From: CBDBJR01 sp965206445
GTDB lineage: Bacteria > Pseudomonadota > Gammaproteobacteria > Arenicellales > Poriferihabitantaceae
DNA: 64,000 nucleotides
Assembly: GCA_965206445.1 (NCBI GenBank)
Contig: CBDBJR010000002.1
Coordinates: 682,001 to 746,000 of the forward strand
Reading direction: 5' to 3'
Position numbers and translations under genes: made by a program. This document shows positions 25,429 to 34,806 of this stretch, piece by piece. The notes below the pieces were generated by a model. That model was not told the origin of the DNA, made no database searches, and saw only the letters and a program-made list of their open reading frames with translations. Numbering within the stretch: the first letter of the stretch is position 1; every line of letters begins with the position of its first letter.

Positions 25429-25637
25429 GGATTAAACCGGTTTTTGTCGCCGACCGGCCTCGCGTGCGCCTGGAGTGCGCTTGAGGGAAATGGTATCGCA
25501 GTCACGCGCCGGGCGGCGCATCGATAGACGCCGGCCCACGCGGCGGTGATTGCAGTGAGAATACGGGGGCGGCGATCGAGCGGCGCGCTGGCGCCGGGTT
25601 TGCGGTGGATTTGTGATAGAGATACGGAGCCGATTCG

Positions 25638-26198
25638 ATGGTGCAAGACGATGCGGCGTGCGCGCCGGGCGATGAAATCATTACCATGGTCGATAGCCGT
25701 GACCGGCCGATTGGGGCGAAATCGCGGCGTGCAATGCGGCGTGAAGGCGGCATCTATCGGGTCACGCATATTCTGCTGTTCAATTCCCGCGGTGAACTGC
25801 TGGTGCAGACCCGCTCAGCGGTCAAGGACTGGTGGCCCGGGCGGATAGACCTGGCCGCCGGCGGCATCGTTCAGGCGGATGAGGATTATGCCCTCTCGGC
25901 CCGGCGGGAGCTGCAAGAGGAGTTGGGGGTCACGCCGCCGCTGCATTTTTGTTTCAAGGTGTACTACGAGGACCTTGGCGCGGACACCGGCGAGGACCTT
26001 GGCGATGACACCGGCCCGGCGCCGGCGAATCAAAACTGGGGGGCGGTTTTCCGTTGCGTGCATGACGGCCCGTTTGCGTTGCAGCCATCCGAAGTGGCCG
26101 CTGCCGGGTTCATGCCGGTCGAGCAGGCGATGCAGATTCCGCGACAGCGGGTGACGCTCGACACCTATCAGGTGTTGCTGGCGTATCTGCTGTCTTGA
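25638..26198 (+). CDS. Nudix hydrolase
   Basis: A 186-residue Nudix protein of the YfcD/isopentenyl-diphosphate-isomerase-like group. The Nudix box G-x5-E-x7-REUXEEXGU is complete from Gly76 to Val98 (ending ARRELQEELGV). GGAG at 25626-25629 supports the ATG at 25638. Inside the gene a 24-bp tandem duplication (25968-25991 and 25992-26015) gives EDLGADTG then EDLGDDTG, an acidic insert after the box. The substrate is unknown. It is convergent with the acyl-CoA synthetase gene, 15 bp apart. Confidence 0.85.
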   Translation: MVQDDAACAPGDEIITMVDSRDRPIGAKSRRAMRREGGIYRVTHILLFNSRGELLVQTRSAVKDWWPGRIDLAAGGIVQADEDYALSARRELQEELGVTPPLHFCFKVYYEDLGADTGEDLGDDTGPAPANQNWGAVFRCVHDGPFALQPSEVAAAGFMPVEQAMQIPRQRVTLDTYQVLLAYLLS

Positions 26199-26213
26199 GC
26201 GCCGCCGGGCACG

Positions 26214-27764
26214 CTATTGGTTGGTCGATTCGGCGTCGGCGGTGGCTTCAAACTGCCGCCGCAATTCGCGTTTCAGCACTTTGCCGGCGGCATTTCTTGG
26301 CAGCGTCGAGACAATAAACACCGCCGCCAGGCGCTGATAGCGGGCGTCGACGCGCCGGTTTACCCAGTCGATCAGGCCGTCGGCCTCCACCGGCTGCCGA
26401 CAGATGACGGCGGCGGCGGGCGACTCGCCCCAGCGTGGGCTGGGGATGCCAAAGACCGCGACTTCGCGCACCGCCGGGTGCTGAATCAGGATCTCTTCGA
26501 TGTCTTTTGGGTAGACGTTGACGCCGCCACTGGTAATCATGTCTTTTTTGCGGTCAACCAGAAATAAAAAGCCGTCGTCATCCAGATAGCCGAGGTCGCC
26601 GGAGTGCAGCCAGCCATGCCGAAAAACCTGCTCGGTCATCGCCGGCTGGCGGTAATAGCCGGGTGTGGCCAGCGGCCCGCGGCCACATATTTCGCCGACT
26701 TCATGCGCTGCGCACGGCTGGCCGTCATCGCGCAATATCGCAATATCGGTAAACCCGGCGGGTTTGCCGACCGAGCCGACTTTGCGCATCGCATCGTGCT
26801 TGTCGAGGATGGTCATAAACCCTTCGGTGACGCCGTACAGTTCGTAAAACCGGCCGGGCAGCAGCCGATTGATTTTTTGCTTGTAATCCAGGTGCAGCGG
26901 GGCGCCGACATTTTGCAGCATCTCCAGCGAGCGCAGCCTGGCCGGCGTAAAATCCGGGCTATTGAGCAGGGCGATGATCTGGGTGGGCACCAGCACGATA
27001 TGCGTCACGGCGTGCTGTTCGATCGTCGCAATGACCTGTTCCGGGTTGAATTGACGGTGCAACAGGTAGCGGCAGCCGAGGTACATCCACGGCATGAAAT
27101 CCAGCATCGCGCCGTTAAATACCAGCGAGCCGGCATGCAGCACGACACTTTCCGGGGTCATGCGCCAGGCGTTGGCGAACAGCGTGCAGTACATCGCCCG
27201 GATCGCGTGCGTGTGCATAATGCCTTTGGGCTCGCCGGTGGTGCCGCTCGAGTACATGATGTTGTACAGGTCATCGTCGGCGATGGGGGTGCGCGGGTGG
27301 GCGGTCGCGGCGTTGGCGACCAGTTGATCGAAGCCGACATAGCCCGCCTGCTGCGCCGGCGTCGTGGCCGAGCCGGTCAGGATAACCCGCCGCTCATCAA
27401 GCCCGGCCAGCTCACGGCGGGCGCACTGCAACCGCGCCAGCCGCTCGTTATCGACGATGACCAGCCGACAGTCGGAGTCGTCAAGCAGATTTTTTATGCC
27501 GCCGGCTTGCAGTAGATAGCTGCACGGCACAATCACCAATCCGCCGGCCGCCGCGGCCCAATAGGCGAGCACCAATTCGATGCTGTTGTCGAGCAGGGTG
27601 GCAAACTTGTCGCCTTTGGCCAGCCCGCACTCGAGCAGCGCGTTGGCCAGCCGGTTGACGCTGTCGTTCAACTCGGCAAAGGTGAACTGTTGGTCGGCGA
27701 ACTCAAAGGCGATCCGGTCGCCGCGGTATTGGGCGTGGTAGAGCAGCAGTCTGGAGATATTCAC
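26214..27764 (-). CDS. AMP-dependent acyl-CoA synthetase/ligase
   Basis: Activates a carboxylic acid to acyl-AMP and then acyl-CoA. The 516-residue product has the ANL-family motifs: YSSGTTGEPKGIMHTH (phosphate-binding loop), YELYGVTEG (A5), the hinge LVDRKKDMITSGG and the C-terminal catalytic lysine in NAAGKVLKREL. The substrate acid is not evident; fatty, aromatic and crotonobetaine-type acids are all possible. It stands alone, starting with a plain ATG. Confidence 0.88.
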   Translation of the reverse strand: MNISRLLLYHAQYRGDRIAFEFADQQFTFAELNDSVNRLANALLECGLAKGDKFATLLDNSIELVLAYWAAAAGGLVIVPCSYLLQAGGIKNLLDDSDCRLVIVDNERLARLQCARRELAGLDERRVILTGSATTPAQQAGYVGFDQLVANAATAHPRTPIADDDLYNIMYSSGTTGEPKGIMHTHAIRAMYCTLFANAWRMTPESVVLHAGSLVFNGAMLDFMPWMYLGCRYLLHRQFNPEQVIATIEQHAVTHIVLVPTQIIALLNSPDFTPARLRSLEMLQNVGAPLHLDYKQKINRLLPGRFYELYGVTEGFMTILDKHDAMRKVGSVGKPAGFTDIAILRDDGQPCAAHEVGEICGRGPLATPGYYRQPAMTEQVFRHGWLHSGDLGYLDDDGFLFLVDRKKDMITSGGVNVYPKDIEEILIQHPAVREVAVFGIPSPRWGESPAAAVICRQPVEADGLIDWVNRRVDARYQRLAAVFIVSTLPRNAAGKVLKRELRRQFEATADAESTNQ

Positions 27765-27962
27765 GCGATCGTGTCAAACGGGTTTCAGGGCGGCAAACTG
27801 TACACAATATTGCCGGGGTATGCCACAACCACCGCCCTAAAGGACACCGCCCTGTGTCGCCGGAGTTGCTTGCCTGCGATGCCGCGGCGTGACGGCATCC
27901 GGCGGGACGCCTTTACTTTTTCAAAAATTTTACTTGAATATTCAGGCTTTTCTGCTAAATCT

Positions 27963-28823
27963 CTAGTTTTTGTTGTAGCCAAACTCGTGTGAGAGAAATA
28001 CGTTTTTCCAGTACTTCTCCCGGCTTTGAATTACGCTGTCATCTACCTTCATTGATCGGTACTCAAGCAATGACAGCGTGAAATGATTATGTGCGTAGTT
28101 GGAGCCTTTATTTTCAATGAGTTTTTCAAGCGCATCGTTCCCCGCATGCCCGTCTGTTTCGATGTAACAACTCCATCGAGACCAAACGCCAGATTCTCCA
28201 TACGCCGCTCCAACGTATTTTTTCCCGTTGGAGTTATCCATAACCACATAAACCCCTTTAACGTTCTCTAATGCCGCTTTCCATCCGGCGACTTCATTTT
28301 TGAATATGGGGAGCAGGGTGCTGAAGTGATGATTTATGTTCTCATACCCAGGAAACGATTCTCCTGAATATGGCAGTTTCAGAATCTCAGAGATCATCAT
28401 TTCATTCAAATGATTCTCCAGGTACAAATCCCGCCTTCTCCCCTTAGGCCTTTCCATTTTAACTTTCAATCTGCCAACATAGTCAGAATATTGATCAAGC
28501 TCTTTTATCTCATAGTAATATCCCGCTTCGTGATGCTTTTTTATCTCATCGTCCCATCTCTTTTCGCGATACTCTCGTTTCAACACTTCGAATATTCCAC
28601 CAAATAACCACATGTCGTGTTCATGATAAAAGTCAATCAGTGAAAATATATATTTTCGTGAAAATACATTATCTCCGCCCCACACATTCCAGCCAACCCA
28701 CTCATCCCTGCTTCTAACATATACATCAAGTGGTGCATCCTCTCCATTATGCTGAGCGATATGAAGTTTGAATTCATCTGAATTCTCAATATCTATGATT
28801 TTTGTAACTGGAATTGGATTCAT
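27963..28823 (-). CDS. GIY-YIG nuclease-domain protein
   Basis: A 286-residue protein with a GIY-YIG domain in its C-terminal part: GVY at 190-192, YVG at 203-205 and Arg216 in WSRWSCY, then Glu-containing helices. The N-terminal ~180 residues contain no family I recognise. Base composition is markedly more AT-rich than the flanking genes, which suggests recent acquisition. The arrangement resembles stand-alone GIY-YIG genes of restriction or phage origin, but no methylase or integrase is adjacent. Confidence 0.75.
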   Translation of the reverse strand: MNPIPVTKIIDIENSDEFKLHIAQHNGEDAPLDVYVRSRDEWVGWNVWGGDNVFSRKYIFSLIDFYHEHDMWLFGGIFEVLKREYREKRWDDEIKKHHEAGYYYEIKELDQYSDYVGRLKVKMERPKGRRRDLYLENHLNEMMISEILKLPYSGESFPGYENINHHFSTLLPIFKNEVAGWKAALENVKGVYVVMDNSNGKKYVGAAYGESGVWSRWSCYIETDGHAGNDALEKLIENKGSNYAHNHFTLSLLEYRSMKVDDSVIQSREKYWKNVFLSHEFGYNKN

Positions 28824-28921
28824 GTTTTTTCCCCTGAAATTAAAGTTATAAGACGATTAGCAACTAATGTAAGGTAATTTACACCCGGCTGCAACATTTT
28901 TGATTTTTTGCGATGTGAAAT

Positions 28922-29935
28922 CTAAGAGCCACTTGTGTAAAGTTTCCTCATCCCCTCGGCCAATTCCACAAACTCTTCCCGTAACGCCCGCGGACCAACA
29001 ACCTCCACCTCTCCCCCAAACCCCAGCAGCCACCAGCGCAGTTCGGCCGTATCCGACACGGTCGCCTCCACCAACATCCGTCCGTCTTTTTGGTTGGTGA
29101 TTTTCTGGTCGTTGGACAATTTTGACTCGGTTAAGTGCAGCGCCGCATCGTGGTTGAACACGGCGCGCAGTTTTATTTTGTCTGCCGATACCGGATAGGA
29201 GAACATGTTTTCTTCCTCCACGTGGCGGGCCAGGTCGAACCCCGGGACGGGGTTTGCACGGTTGTCCAGCAGGTTGGCACGGCGCATGCGGTGCAGGGCG
29301 TAGTGCCGCGGGTCCTGATAGTTCCACGAGGTTGCAATCAGATAGATGATGCGGTTTTTGACCACGATGCCCAGCGGGTTCAACTCCCGGCATCGGTCGT
29401 CGGCCTGCCCTTTGCTTTTGTAATCCACTTCGAATCGCCGGCCTTCCAGCAGCGCGGCATAGACGACTTCCTGAACCTGTGGTTGGATTGTCGGCGGAAT
29501 CAGTTTCGGGCCGCGGTGGATGATCCGCGTTTTGGCCGGCCACTTGCCGAGTGGGGTGGTTTGTAAAATTTCAGTGGCGCGGGCGAAGTAGGGCTGCAAC
29601 AGGTGGCGGGTGGAAGGCGGCATCAGCGGCGTCAGGTATTCTGCCGCGAGCTTGAACGCCAGCGCAGTGGATTTGTCCATCACCGGAATCTGGATCAGTG
29701 CGCTTTTATCCAGCCAGTACCAATGATGGGTGCGTCCTTTGGTTTCACAGGCCAGCGGGAACCGCCCGCACAGCTTTTCGAGGTCGCGTTGGACCGAGCG
29801 GATGTCCACGTCAAATTCGGTGCTCTGGTCGATCAGCGCTTGCCGGATTTCCGCTGCACTCCTGGTTTGCGGATGAACCGGGATGAGTTGTAGCATCGCC
29901 AGCAGGCGGAAAATGGTGTCGGTGGCTTTACGCAT
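28922..29935 (-). CDS. WYL-domain transcriptional regulator
   Basis: A 337-residue protein: N-terminal winged-helix region (MRKATDTIFRLLAMLQLIPV, about 1-80, with SVQRDLEKL), then a WYL domain (NPLGIVVKNRIIYLIATSW) and a C-terminal WCX-type extension. WYL proteins bind single-stranded nucleic acid or nucleotides and often control defence loci. The start is ATG 29935, 8 bp inside the end of the DUF2779 gene (ATGCGTAA overlap), so the two are translationally coupled. The frame continues upstream to 30553 only as a shadow of DUF2779. Confidence 0.88.
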   Translation of the reverse strand: MRKATDTIFRLLAMLQLIPVHPQTRSAAEIRQALIDQSTEFDVDIRSVQRDLEKLCGRFPLACETKGRTHHWYWLDKSALIQIPVMDKSTALAFKLAAEYLTPLMPPSTRHLLQPYFARATEILQTTPLGKWPAKTRIIHRGPKLIPPTIQPQVQEVVYAALLEGRRFEVDYKSKGQADDRCRELNPLGIVVKNRIIYLIATSWNYQDPRHYALHRMRRANLLDNRANPVPGFDLARHVEEENMFSYPVSADKIKLRAVFNHDAALHLTESKLSNDQKITNQKDGRMLVEATVSDTAELRWWLLGFGGEVEVVGPRALREEFVELAEGMRKLYTSGS

Positions 29936-31400
29936 TTTTGGCGCCGATTTTCCCGGTGTGTAAAAACCGCACCAGCGCGACCAGCGCTTCGGTGTCGCGT
30001 CGGCAATAGTTGCGCAGGTCGGCGGCCAGTGCCTGCGCCCGCTCGCGTCCGGTATCGGGATGAATGATTTCCAGATAGGCGGCCTCCGCCGCGCCGCCGT
30101 CCTGCACTTCGCCGAGATCGCCGTAGTCCAGCTCGGGCGCGATGGTCGGCAGCACGGCTTTGAGCGACCACGAACCGCGCATATCGGGATGATAATAATG
30201 CTGCCGGGTGATCGGCAGCAAATCAACCAGGCGCGCGATGATCGGCTGAATCGCTTTTTCCAAATCCGGAAAGCGCGCGGCCAACGCCCGCAAACAGGTT
30301 TTTTCATACGCGCTGTAAACCAATATCGGCCCGCTGTTTTCGAGCGCCTCCAGCAGCGATTCGATAAACCGGCGCATGGGCGGCGCGCCGGTGGTGTCGA
30401 GAAATTCCCGATGCGCCAGCCGACCCGGCCCGGTTTCAACGTGGCACGACCACTGAAAGGGCAGCGCTTGATAGGGCCGGGTGTCTTCCCACACCGGCAC
30501 CGCGAACCGGACGGTTTCAAAGTCAAGATAGTAGCGGGGGCAGGGCAGGGCACCGATGCGCTCCTTGACCGCCGGGTTGAGGTCGGCGCGCCCTGTTTTG
30601 GTTACCGCGCGGACCCATTCATGCGTTTCGTTGTGCAGCCGTCCAGCCGGTATGTCGCGCAGGTCGTGTATGCCTTCGGCGGTCAACGCTTGAATGATTC
30701 CGCTTGCACGCGGCAGGAGGCTGATCGGGTATTCGGTGCCCGGCCCTGAGCAATGCGCCATGAACGGGCAGGGATACGGGGTTTTGCAATGATCGCCGAC
30801 CTCAATGTCCGGGACTTTTCCTTGCAGGACCTGCTGAAATTGGGCCACCCAGTGCGGCACTTCGGATTTGAGTTCGGCAATGTCGTCGCCAAGGTCTTCG
30901 TATCGGAACAAGCCGCGATAGTTGTGTTTACCGCGATAGACGAACTGGTTGTCGATGTGCGCAAGCGCGACGCGCTCGAGCGGCAGGCCGTTGCCTTCCA
31001 GCACCCAGGCCTGCACCGCGCAATCCGGATAGTACGGCGGCTTGACGCCGGTGCTCGACTTGACTTCAATCAAACGGTATCCGTGCTTCTCTCGGGTCAA
31101 TATGTCCACACGAATCAATACGCCCCGATGCGCGAACGTTGCTTCAAACACCGGCGCCGAAGATGCCTCGAGCGCCGCTTTGGTGTGTGCAATCGCGGTT
31201 GTGCCATCGCCGGCCCACTCGATCAGGCGGCCATTTTCATACAGCGAGCGCGCGACGTCATTGACCGCATGGCCGATGTCAAAGCGCCGCTGAACATCCT
31301 CCGACACGTGCGCCGCATCGGGTTGGTGCACTTCCAGCCAAAGCCGCTTCGCGCATTGCAGGCCGGACAGAATTTTTGATTTTGAGAGTCGTGGGGGCAT
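29928..31400 (-). CDS. DUF2779 protein: Cas4-like nuclease fused to DEDD exonuclease
   Basis: A 490-residue protein. The first half carries a PD-(D/E)XK nuclease core (Asp99 in IRVDI, Glu112-x-Lys114 in LIEVKSS). It also has four cysteines placed as in Cas4/AddB iron-sulfur nucleases: Cys16 (GLQCAKRL) and Cys205, 211 and 217 (CKTPYPCPFMAHC). The second half begins with a DEDD exonuclease motif (YLDFET, Asp293/Glu295) and ends with NYCRRDTEAL. The start is ATG 31400 (MPPRLSKSK); the longer frame to 31499 is not family-like. It is coupled to the WYL regulator. A DNA-processing or defence role is inferred from domains and partner. Confidence 0.85.
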   Translation of the reverse strand: MPPRLSKSKILSGLQCAKRLWLEVHQPDAAHVSEDVQRRFDIGHAVNDVARSLYENGRLIEWAGDGTTAIAHTKAALEASSAPVFEATFAHRGVLIRVDILTREKHGYRLIEVKSSTGVKPPYYPDCAVQAWVLEGNGLPLERVALAHIDNQFVYRGKHNYRGLFRYEDLGDDIAELKSEVPHWVAQFQQVLQGKVPDIEVGDHCKTPYPCPFMAHCSGPGTEYPISLLPRASGIIQALTAEGIHDLRDIPAGRLHNETHEWVRAVTKTGRADLNPAVKERIGALPCPRYYLDFETVRFAVPVWEDTRPYQALPFQWSCHVETGPGRLAHREFLDTTGAPPMRRFIESLLEALENSGPILVYSAYEKTCLRALAARFPDLEKAIQPIIARLVDLLPITRQHYYHPDMRGSWSLKAVLPTIAPELDYGDLGEVQDGGAAEAAYLEIIHPDTGRERAQALAADLRNYCRRDTEALVALVRFLHTGKIGAKNA

Positions 31401-31422
31401 GGTATGTTTCCGGTGGAATCGA

Positions 31423-31566
31423 TCAGAGATGTGGGCCAAAAAGCGCGCTTCCTTGTTTAAACAGGTCCCGGTATTCGACGCCCCCGCACAGTCCGTCAAC
31501 GCTACCGCCCGGGTTGCCGGTAAAAGATAAAACAGCGCGCTCTTCGAATTGCCTTTTTGATTTCAT
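31423..31566 (-). CDS. small ORF preceding the DUF2779-WYL pair
   Basis: A 47-codon frame (MKSKRQFEERAVLSFTGN at the start) with a good GGAGGG ribosome binding site 4 bp before the ATG and a TATA-rich segment further upstream. It ends 22 bp before the DUF2779 start. Its first ~30 codons, ribosome binding site and upstream region recur at 39792-39974 in front of unrelated sequence. It may be a leader peptide or the 5' remains of a larger gene; I recognise no family. Confidence 0.4.
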   Translation of the reverse strand: MKSKRQFEERAVLSFTGNPGGSVDGLCGGVEYRDLFKQGSALFGPHL

Positions 31567-31657
31567 GGTACCCTCCCGTTTTTGGGTGTGCCTGTACGAT
31601 GAAGGCAGGATAATCCACATATACGACATAATGTGTCGCTAATCGGGGGTTTCTGAA
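31476..31657. repeat. direct repeat A flanking the accessory cluster
   Basis: 182 bp (starting CGACGCCCCCGCACAGTC, ending GGTTTCTGAA) match 39792-39974 in the same orientation with only about ten differences and one indel. On the minus strand the repeat contains an upstream region, GGAGGG and an ATG with ~30 codons. Between the copies lie an IS5 fragment and five genes. Confidence 0.85.
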
Positions 31658-31665
31658 AAAAATAT

Positions 31666-31874
31666 AGCAACTCTGATTGATTGTCATAATTGCTTATAAT
31701 ACAGTACATCCTTATCAAAGGAACAATGTCATGCAACAAATACTTTCCGAAAATGGATTCGAGAGATTTCGCAAGAGGACCCGTAACGAAAAATTCCTGG
31801 AAGAGATAGAGGGCCTTATCCTCTGGAAAGAACTGGCCGAAGCAATCAAGTCCTTTAATAAAAAAAAAATATGA
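31666..31874 (+). mobile_element. IS5-family element, left-end fragment
   Basis: The end GCAACTCTGATT at 31666 and the ~65 bp that follow match the end of the IS5 remnant at 48007 (reverse strand). The transposase begins at ATG 31731: MQQILSENGFERFRKRTRNE, then LILWKELAEAI, typical of the N-terminus of IS5 transposases. After 47 codons it runs into an A-rich tract and stops; the catalytic core is gone. Confidence 0.75.
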
Positions 31875-31884
31875 TTTGTGAGCA

Positions 31885-32808
31885 ATGACAAGCAAGGTTT
31901 TCATTACCGGTTCGAGCGGGCTTATCGGTCGGGCTTTGCGGGCGATGCTGGAGGCGGATGGAATTTCCGTCGTCGGATGCGATCTGCGCGCGGCGGACTC
32001 GCAGCAGCGTTTTGATTTGTGTGATGCCGTTGCTGTCTGCCACGCAATCAAAAATTGCGACGGCGTAATTCATCTGGGCGGGGTGTCGCGCGTCATTGAC
32101 GGCGAGCGGAATCCAAAACTATGTGCACGCGTCAATGTCGATGGCACGCACGGCATCGTCGAAGCCGTTGCCGAATCACCGCGTCGGCCGTGGCTGCTGT
32201 TTGCGAGTTCGCGCGAAGTGTACGGTCAGCCGCCGCGGCTTCCCTGCGGACCGGAAACGCCGCTGAATCCGATGAACGCCTACGCGCGCAGCAAGGCCGC
32301 CGCCGAGCGGATCGTTTTCAATCTGCGTAAAAAAGGCGCGACGGTCGCTGTGCTGCGATTTTCCAATGTATTCGGCGCGGTGGACGATTATCCCGACCGA
32401 GTGGTTCCGGCTTTTGCCCGGGCGGCGGCAACGGGCGGCGTGATGCGTCTGGAGGGGCCGGATAATCTGTTTGATTTCACCGGATTGGAAGATGCGGCGA
32501 CAGCGGCGCAAATGGCGGTCGGCGCGCTGCAATCCGGGATCGCCGACTTGCCACCGCTGGACGTGGTGACCGGCCGGGCGACCTCGCTGTGCGAATTGGC
32601 GGCGATGGCAATGGCGACCGGAAGCGGACGAACCATTATCGCGCCGCCAAGGGATTTCGATGTTCCGCGTTTTCAAGGCGACCCGACGCCGATTGCACAT
32701 CATCTCGGCTGGCGGGCAAGCGGTCGGCTGGAAGAACAGGTCGCTCGACTGGTTAATGAATTTCGCACTGCGCTTCGGAAAGAAAAAAACAATGCCCAGA
32801 TACTTTGA
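31885..32808 (+). CDS. NAD-dependent epimerase/dehydratase (extended SDR)
   Basis: A 307-residue extended short-chain dehydrogenase, probably acting on a nucleotide sugar. The cofactor motif GSSGLIG is at 9-15, an acidic CDLRA follows the second strand (NAD preference), and the catalytic Y-x3-K is Tyr133/Lys137 (YARSK) with Ser108-Ser109 in FASSREVYG upstream. It is the first gene of the accessory operon, begins 10 bp after the IS5 fragment, and overlaps the carbamoyltransferase by 17 bp. Whether it epimerises, dehydrates or reduces cannot be told. Confidence 0.88.
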   Translation: MTSKVFITGSSGLIGRALRAMLEADGISVVGCDLRAADSQQRFDLCDAVAVCHAIKNCDGVIHLGGVSRVIDGERNPKLCARVNVDGTHGIVEAVAESPRRPWLLFASSREVYGQPPRLPCGPETPLNPMNAYARSKAAAERIVFNLRKKGATVAVLRFSNVFGAVDDYPDRVVPAFARAAATGGVMRLEGPDNLFDFTGLEDAATAAQMAVGALQSGIADLPPLDVVTGRATSLCELAAMAMATGSGRTIIAPPRDFDVPRFQGDPTPIAHHLGWRASGRLEEQVARLVNEFRTALRKEKNNAQIL

Positions 32809-34660
32809 CAGTCCGACCGAAGCTTGTCGCCCGTCCAAACAGCCGCCTGCTCGGCCGCGAGTCATTCTCGGCCTGCACGGCTTTTCCAGCCACAGCAATC
32901 GGCAGATGCATGATGCCGGAATTTGCCTTCTGCAAGACGGAGAAGTGATTGCCGCAATTGACGAAGAGCGTCTGACGAGGGAAAAGCGCGACGGAAATTT
33001 TCCGGTCAAAGCGCTTAATGCCGGGCTGAATATGTCCGGGTTGAAAGCATCCGACATTACAGATGTCGCGTTTGTTGATAAAAGAACGCCGTGGCAGACA
33101 ATGCAGGTCTGGAAATATGCGCTATCTTCTTTCTTGCGCGCAGGAGTTATCCCTTGCCGATATCTGGCGTTTTGGAGCAGGCAGATGCTGGATTACCGGC
33201 GATTCCCGCCAGCGGGAACACATCCGGATGATGTGCAGTTTTACGAACATCATCTTTGTCATGCGGCATCGGCTTATTATCCGGGCCCTTGGCCGGAAGC
33301 GACGATTGTGTCTCTGGATGGCATGGGAGATTTCAGCATCGGAGGAATAGTAGCGCACGGCAAGGACGGGAGAATCAAGATATTGAAGCGCAGCAACGGC
33401 TACTTTTCGCCGGGTCATTTCTATATGATTCTCACCGAATATCTGGGATTCACCCCCGGCCGCCACGAGGGGAAAATTACCGGTCTCGCCGCCTATGGCA
33501 ATCCGGCCAAGGCATACCACACTATGGAGAAAATCATACGGTATAGAAAAGGCGAACTGGACTTTGTTGCTCCGCTGGTCGCAGAGGAATTCTTTAAGGT
33601 TGTTCGCGGCGCGCCGAGTGAAAGAACAGAACAGTCGTATTCGCAGGAAGATTGGAACAAAACCATCACAGCAAAACAGAGCGACTCTCCGCGCAAAAAT
33701 ACCGGGCTGAAAAAATTCAGGGATTTATGGTCGGCTTTTTCACCGGAGGATATTGCCGCTGCCGGGCAGGCGCGGTTTGAGGATGTTATCTGCGATTACA
33801 CGCGCGACGCGATTGCGCTTGCGGGCTGCCAAAATCTGGCCGTGGCGGGCGGGTGTTTTGCGAATGTTCGCCTCAATCAAAAGATTATGGAAATGCCGGA
33901 GATCAAAGGTGTTTATATTCACCCCAACATGAGCGATGGAGGACTTTCGGCCGGCGCTGCGCTTTTGCATTATCATCAGTGCACGGCGCAAAGAAAATAC
34001 GTGCACCGCCCCTGGCAGCATATCTTTCTTGGCCCTTCATATTCTTCGGATGAAGTTGAAATTGCGCTTCGAGAAAGTGGACTGTCGTTCAAAGCATCAA
34101 CGGAATTGGATTTGGCTTGTGTCGCCGCAGAGAATCTGGCAGCGGGGAAAGTGATTGCATGGTTTCAGGCGCAAATGGAATACGGCCCTCGGGCGCTGGG
34201 GAATCGCTCTCTTTTAGCCGGGGCGGAAGACCCGGAAATGCCCCGCCGATTAAACGGCCGACTCGGGCGGACTGAATTTATGCCATTCGCGCCGATTATC
34301 CTGGATGAACACGCCGATGATTGGCTTATCGGCTGGGAGCCGGATCATGCCGCCAGCCGCTTTATGACCGCCACCTATAATATCAAACCCGACAAACGGG
34401 CTATGATTCCCGCTGTGGTGCATGTGGATGGCACGGCAAGGCCGCAGGTTCTTGCGCAAGAAGCGAATCCTGCTTTGCATCGGGTTATCGCGCAATATCA
34501 CCTGTTTACCGGCATTCCACTTCTCATCAACACCAGTTTTAATATGCACGAAGAGCCGATCGTATGCACTCCGGTCGATGCGATTTCTTCTTATAAGCGG
34601 GGCGCAGGAGATGTATTAATCATCGGATCGTTTATAGTTGCCTCTCGAATCCCGTCGTAA
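32792..34660 (+). CDS. carbamoyltransferase, NodU/CmcH/TobZ type
   Basis: Transfers a carbamoyl group from carbamoyl phosphate, through carbamoyl-AMP, to a hydroxyl of a sugar or natural product. The 622-residue product has the Kae1-like domain (HDAGICLLQDGEVIAAIDEER near 40-60; metal-binding histidines in EHHLCHAASAYY at 152-163; VSLDGMGDFSIGG) and the YrdC-like C-terminal domain (MEYGPRALGNRSLLA, RTEFMPFAPIIL). The start at ATG 32792 follows GGAAAGAAAAAAAC; the open frame to 32660 overlaps the SDR. A Lys/Arg-rich N-terminal extension of about 20 residues precedes the domain. Confidence 0.93.
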   Translation: MPRYFDSPTEACRPSKQPPARPRVILGLHGFSSHSNRQMHDAGICLLQDGEVIAAIDEERLTREKRDGNFPVKALNAGLNMSGLKASDITDVAFVDKRTPWQTMQVWKYALSSFLRAGVIPCRYLAFWSRQMLDYRRFPPAGTHPDDVQFYEHHLCHAASAYYPGPWPEATIVSLDGMGDFSIGGIVAHGKDGRIKILKRSNGYFSPGHFYMILTEYLGFTPGRHEGKITGLAAYGNPAKAYHTMEKIIRYRKGELDFVAPLVAEEFFKVVRGAPSERTEQSYSQEDWNKTITAKQSDSPRKNTGLKKFRDLWSAFSPEDIAAAGQARFEDVICDYTRDAIALAGCQNLAVAGGCFANVRLNQKIMEMPEIKGVYIHPNMSDGGLSAGAALLHYHQCTAQRKYVHRPWQHIFLGPSYSSDEVEIALRESGLSFKASTELDLACVAAENLAAGKVIAWFQAQMEYGPRALGNRSLLAGAEDPEMPRRLNGRLGRTEFMPFAPIILDEHADDWLIGWEPDHAASRFMTATYNIKPDKRAMIPAVVHVDGTARPQVLAQEANPALHRVIAQYHLFTGIPLLINTSFNMHEEPIVCTPVDAISSYKRGAGDVLIIGSFIVASRIPS

Positions 34661-34806
34661 TGCAAAGCATAGATGATACACATGTCGCCTCTATCTGATT
34701 TCATTTTCTTGTTTGGCAAATCACCCGCGCGGATTGGCGAATTTGAAATGATACCCTGTTATACCGCCATCAATTTTCGACGCACCCGGTTTCGAGAACA
34801 GATACA
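34661..34806 (+). other. internal gap of the accessory operon
   Basis: 146 bp without a gene between the carbamoyltransferase and the GT4/radical-SAM gene, the only sizeable gap in the cluster. It is comparatively AT-rich and may hold a second promoter, but no clear -35/-10 pair is seen. Confidence 0.4.

Noticed and set aside
29935..30553. 543-residue version of the WYL protein starting at 30553
   Set aside because: The extra N-terminal part is an out-of-frame shadow of the DUF2779 gene; family similarity begins at ATG 29935.
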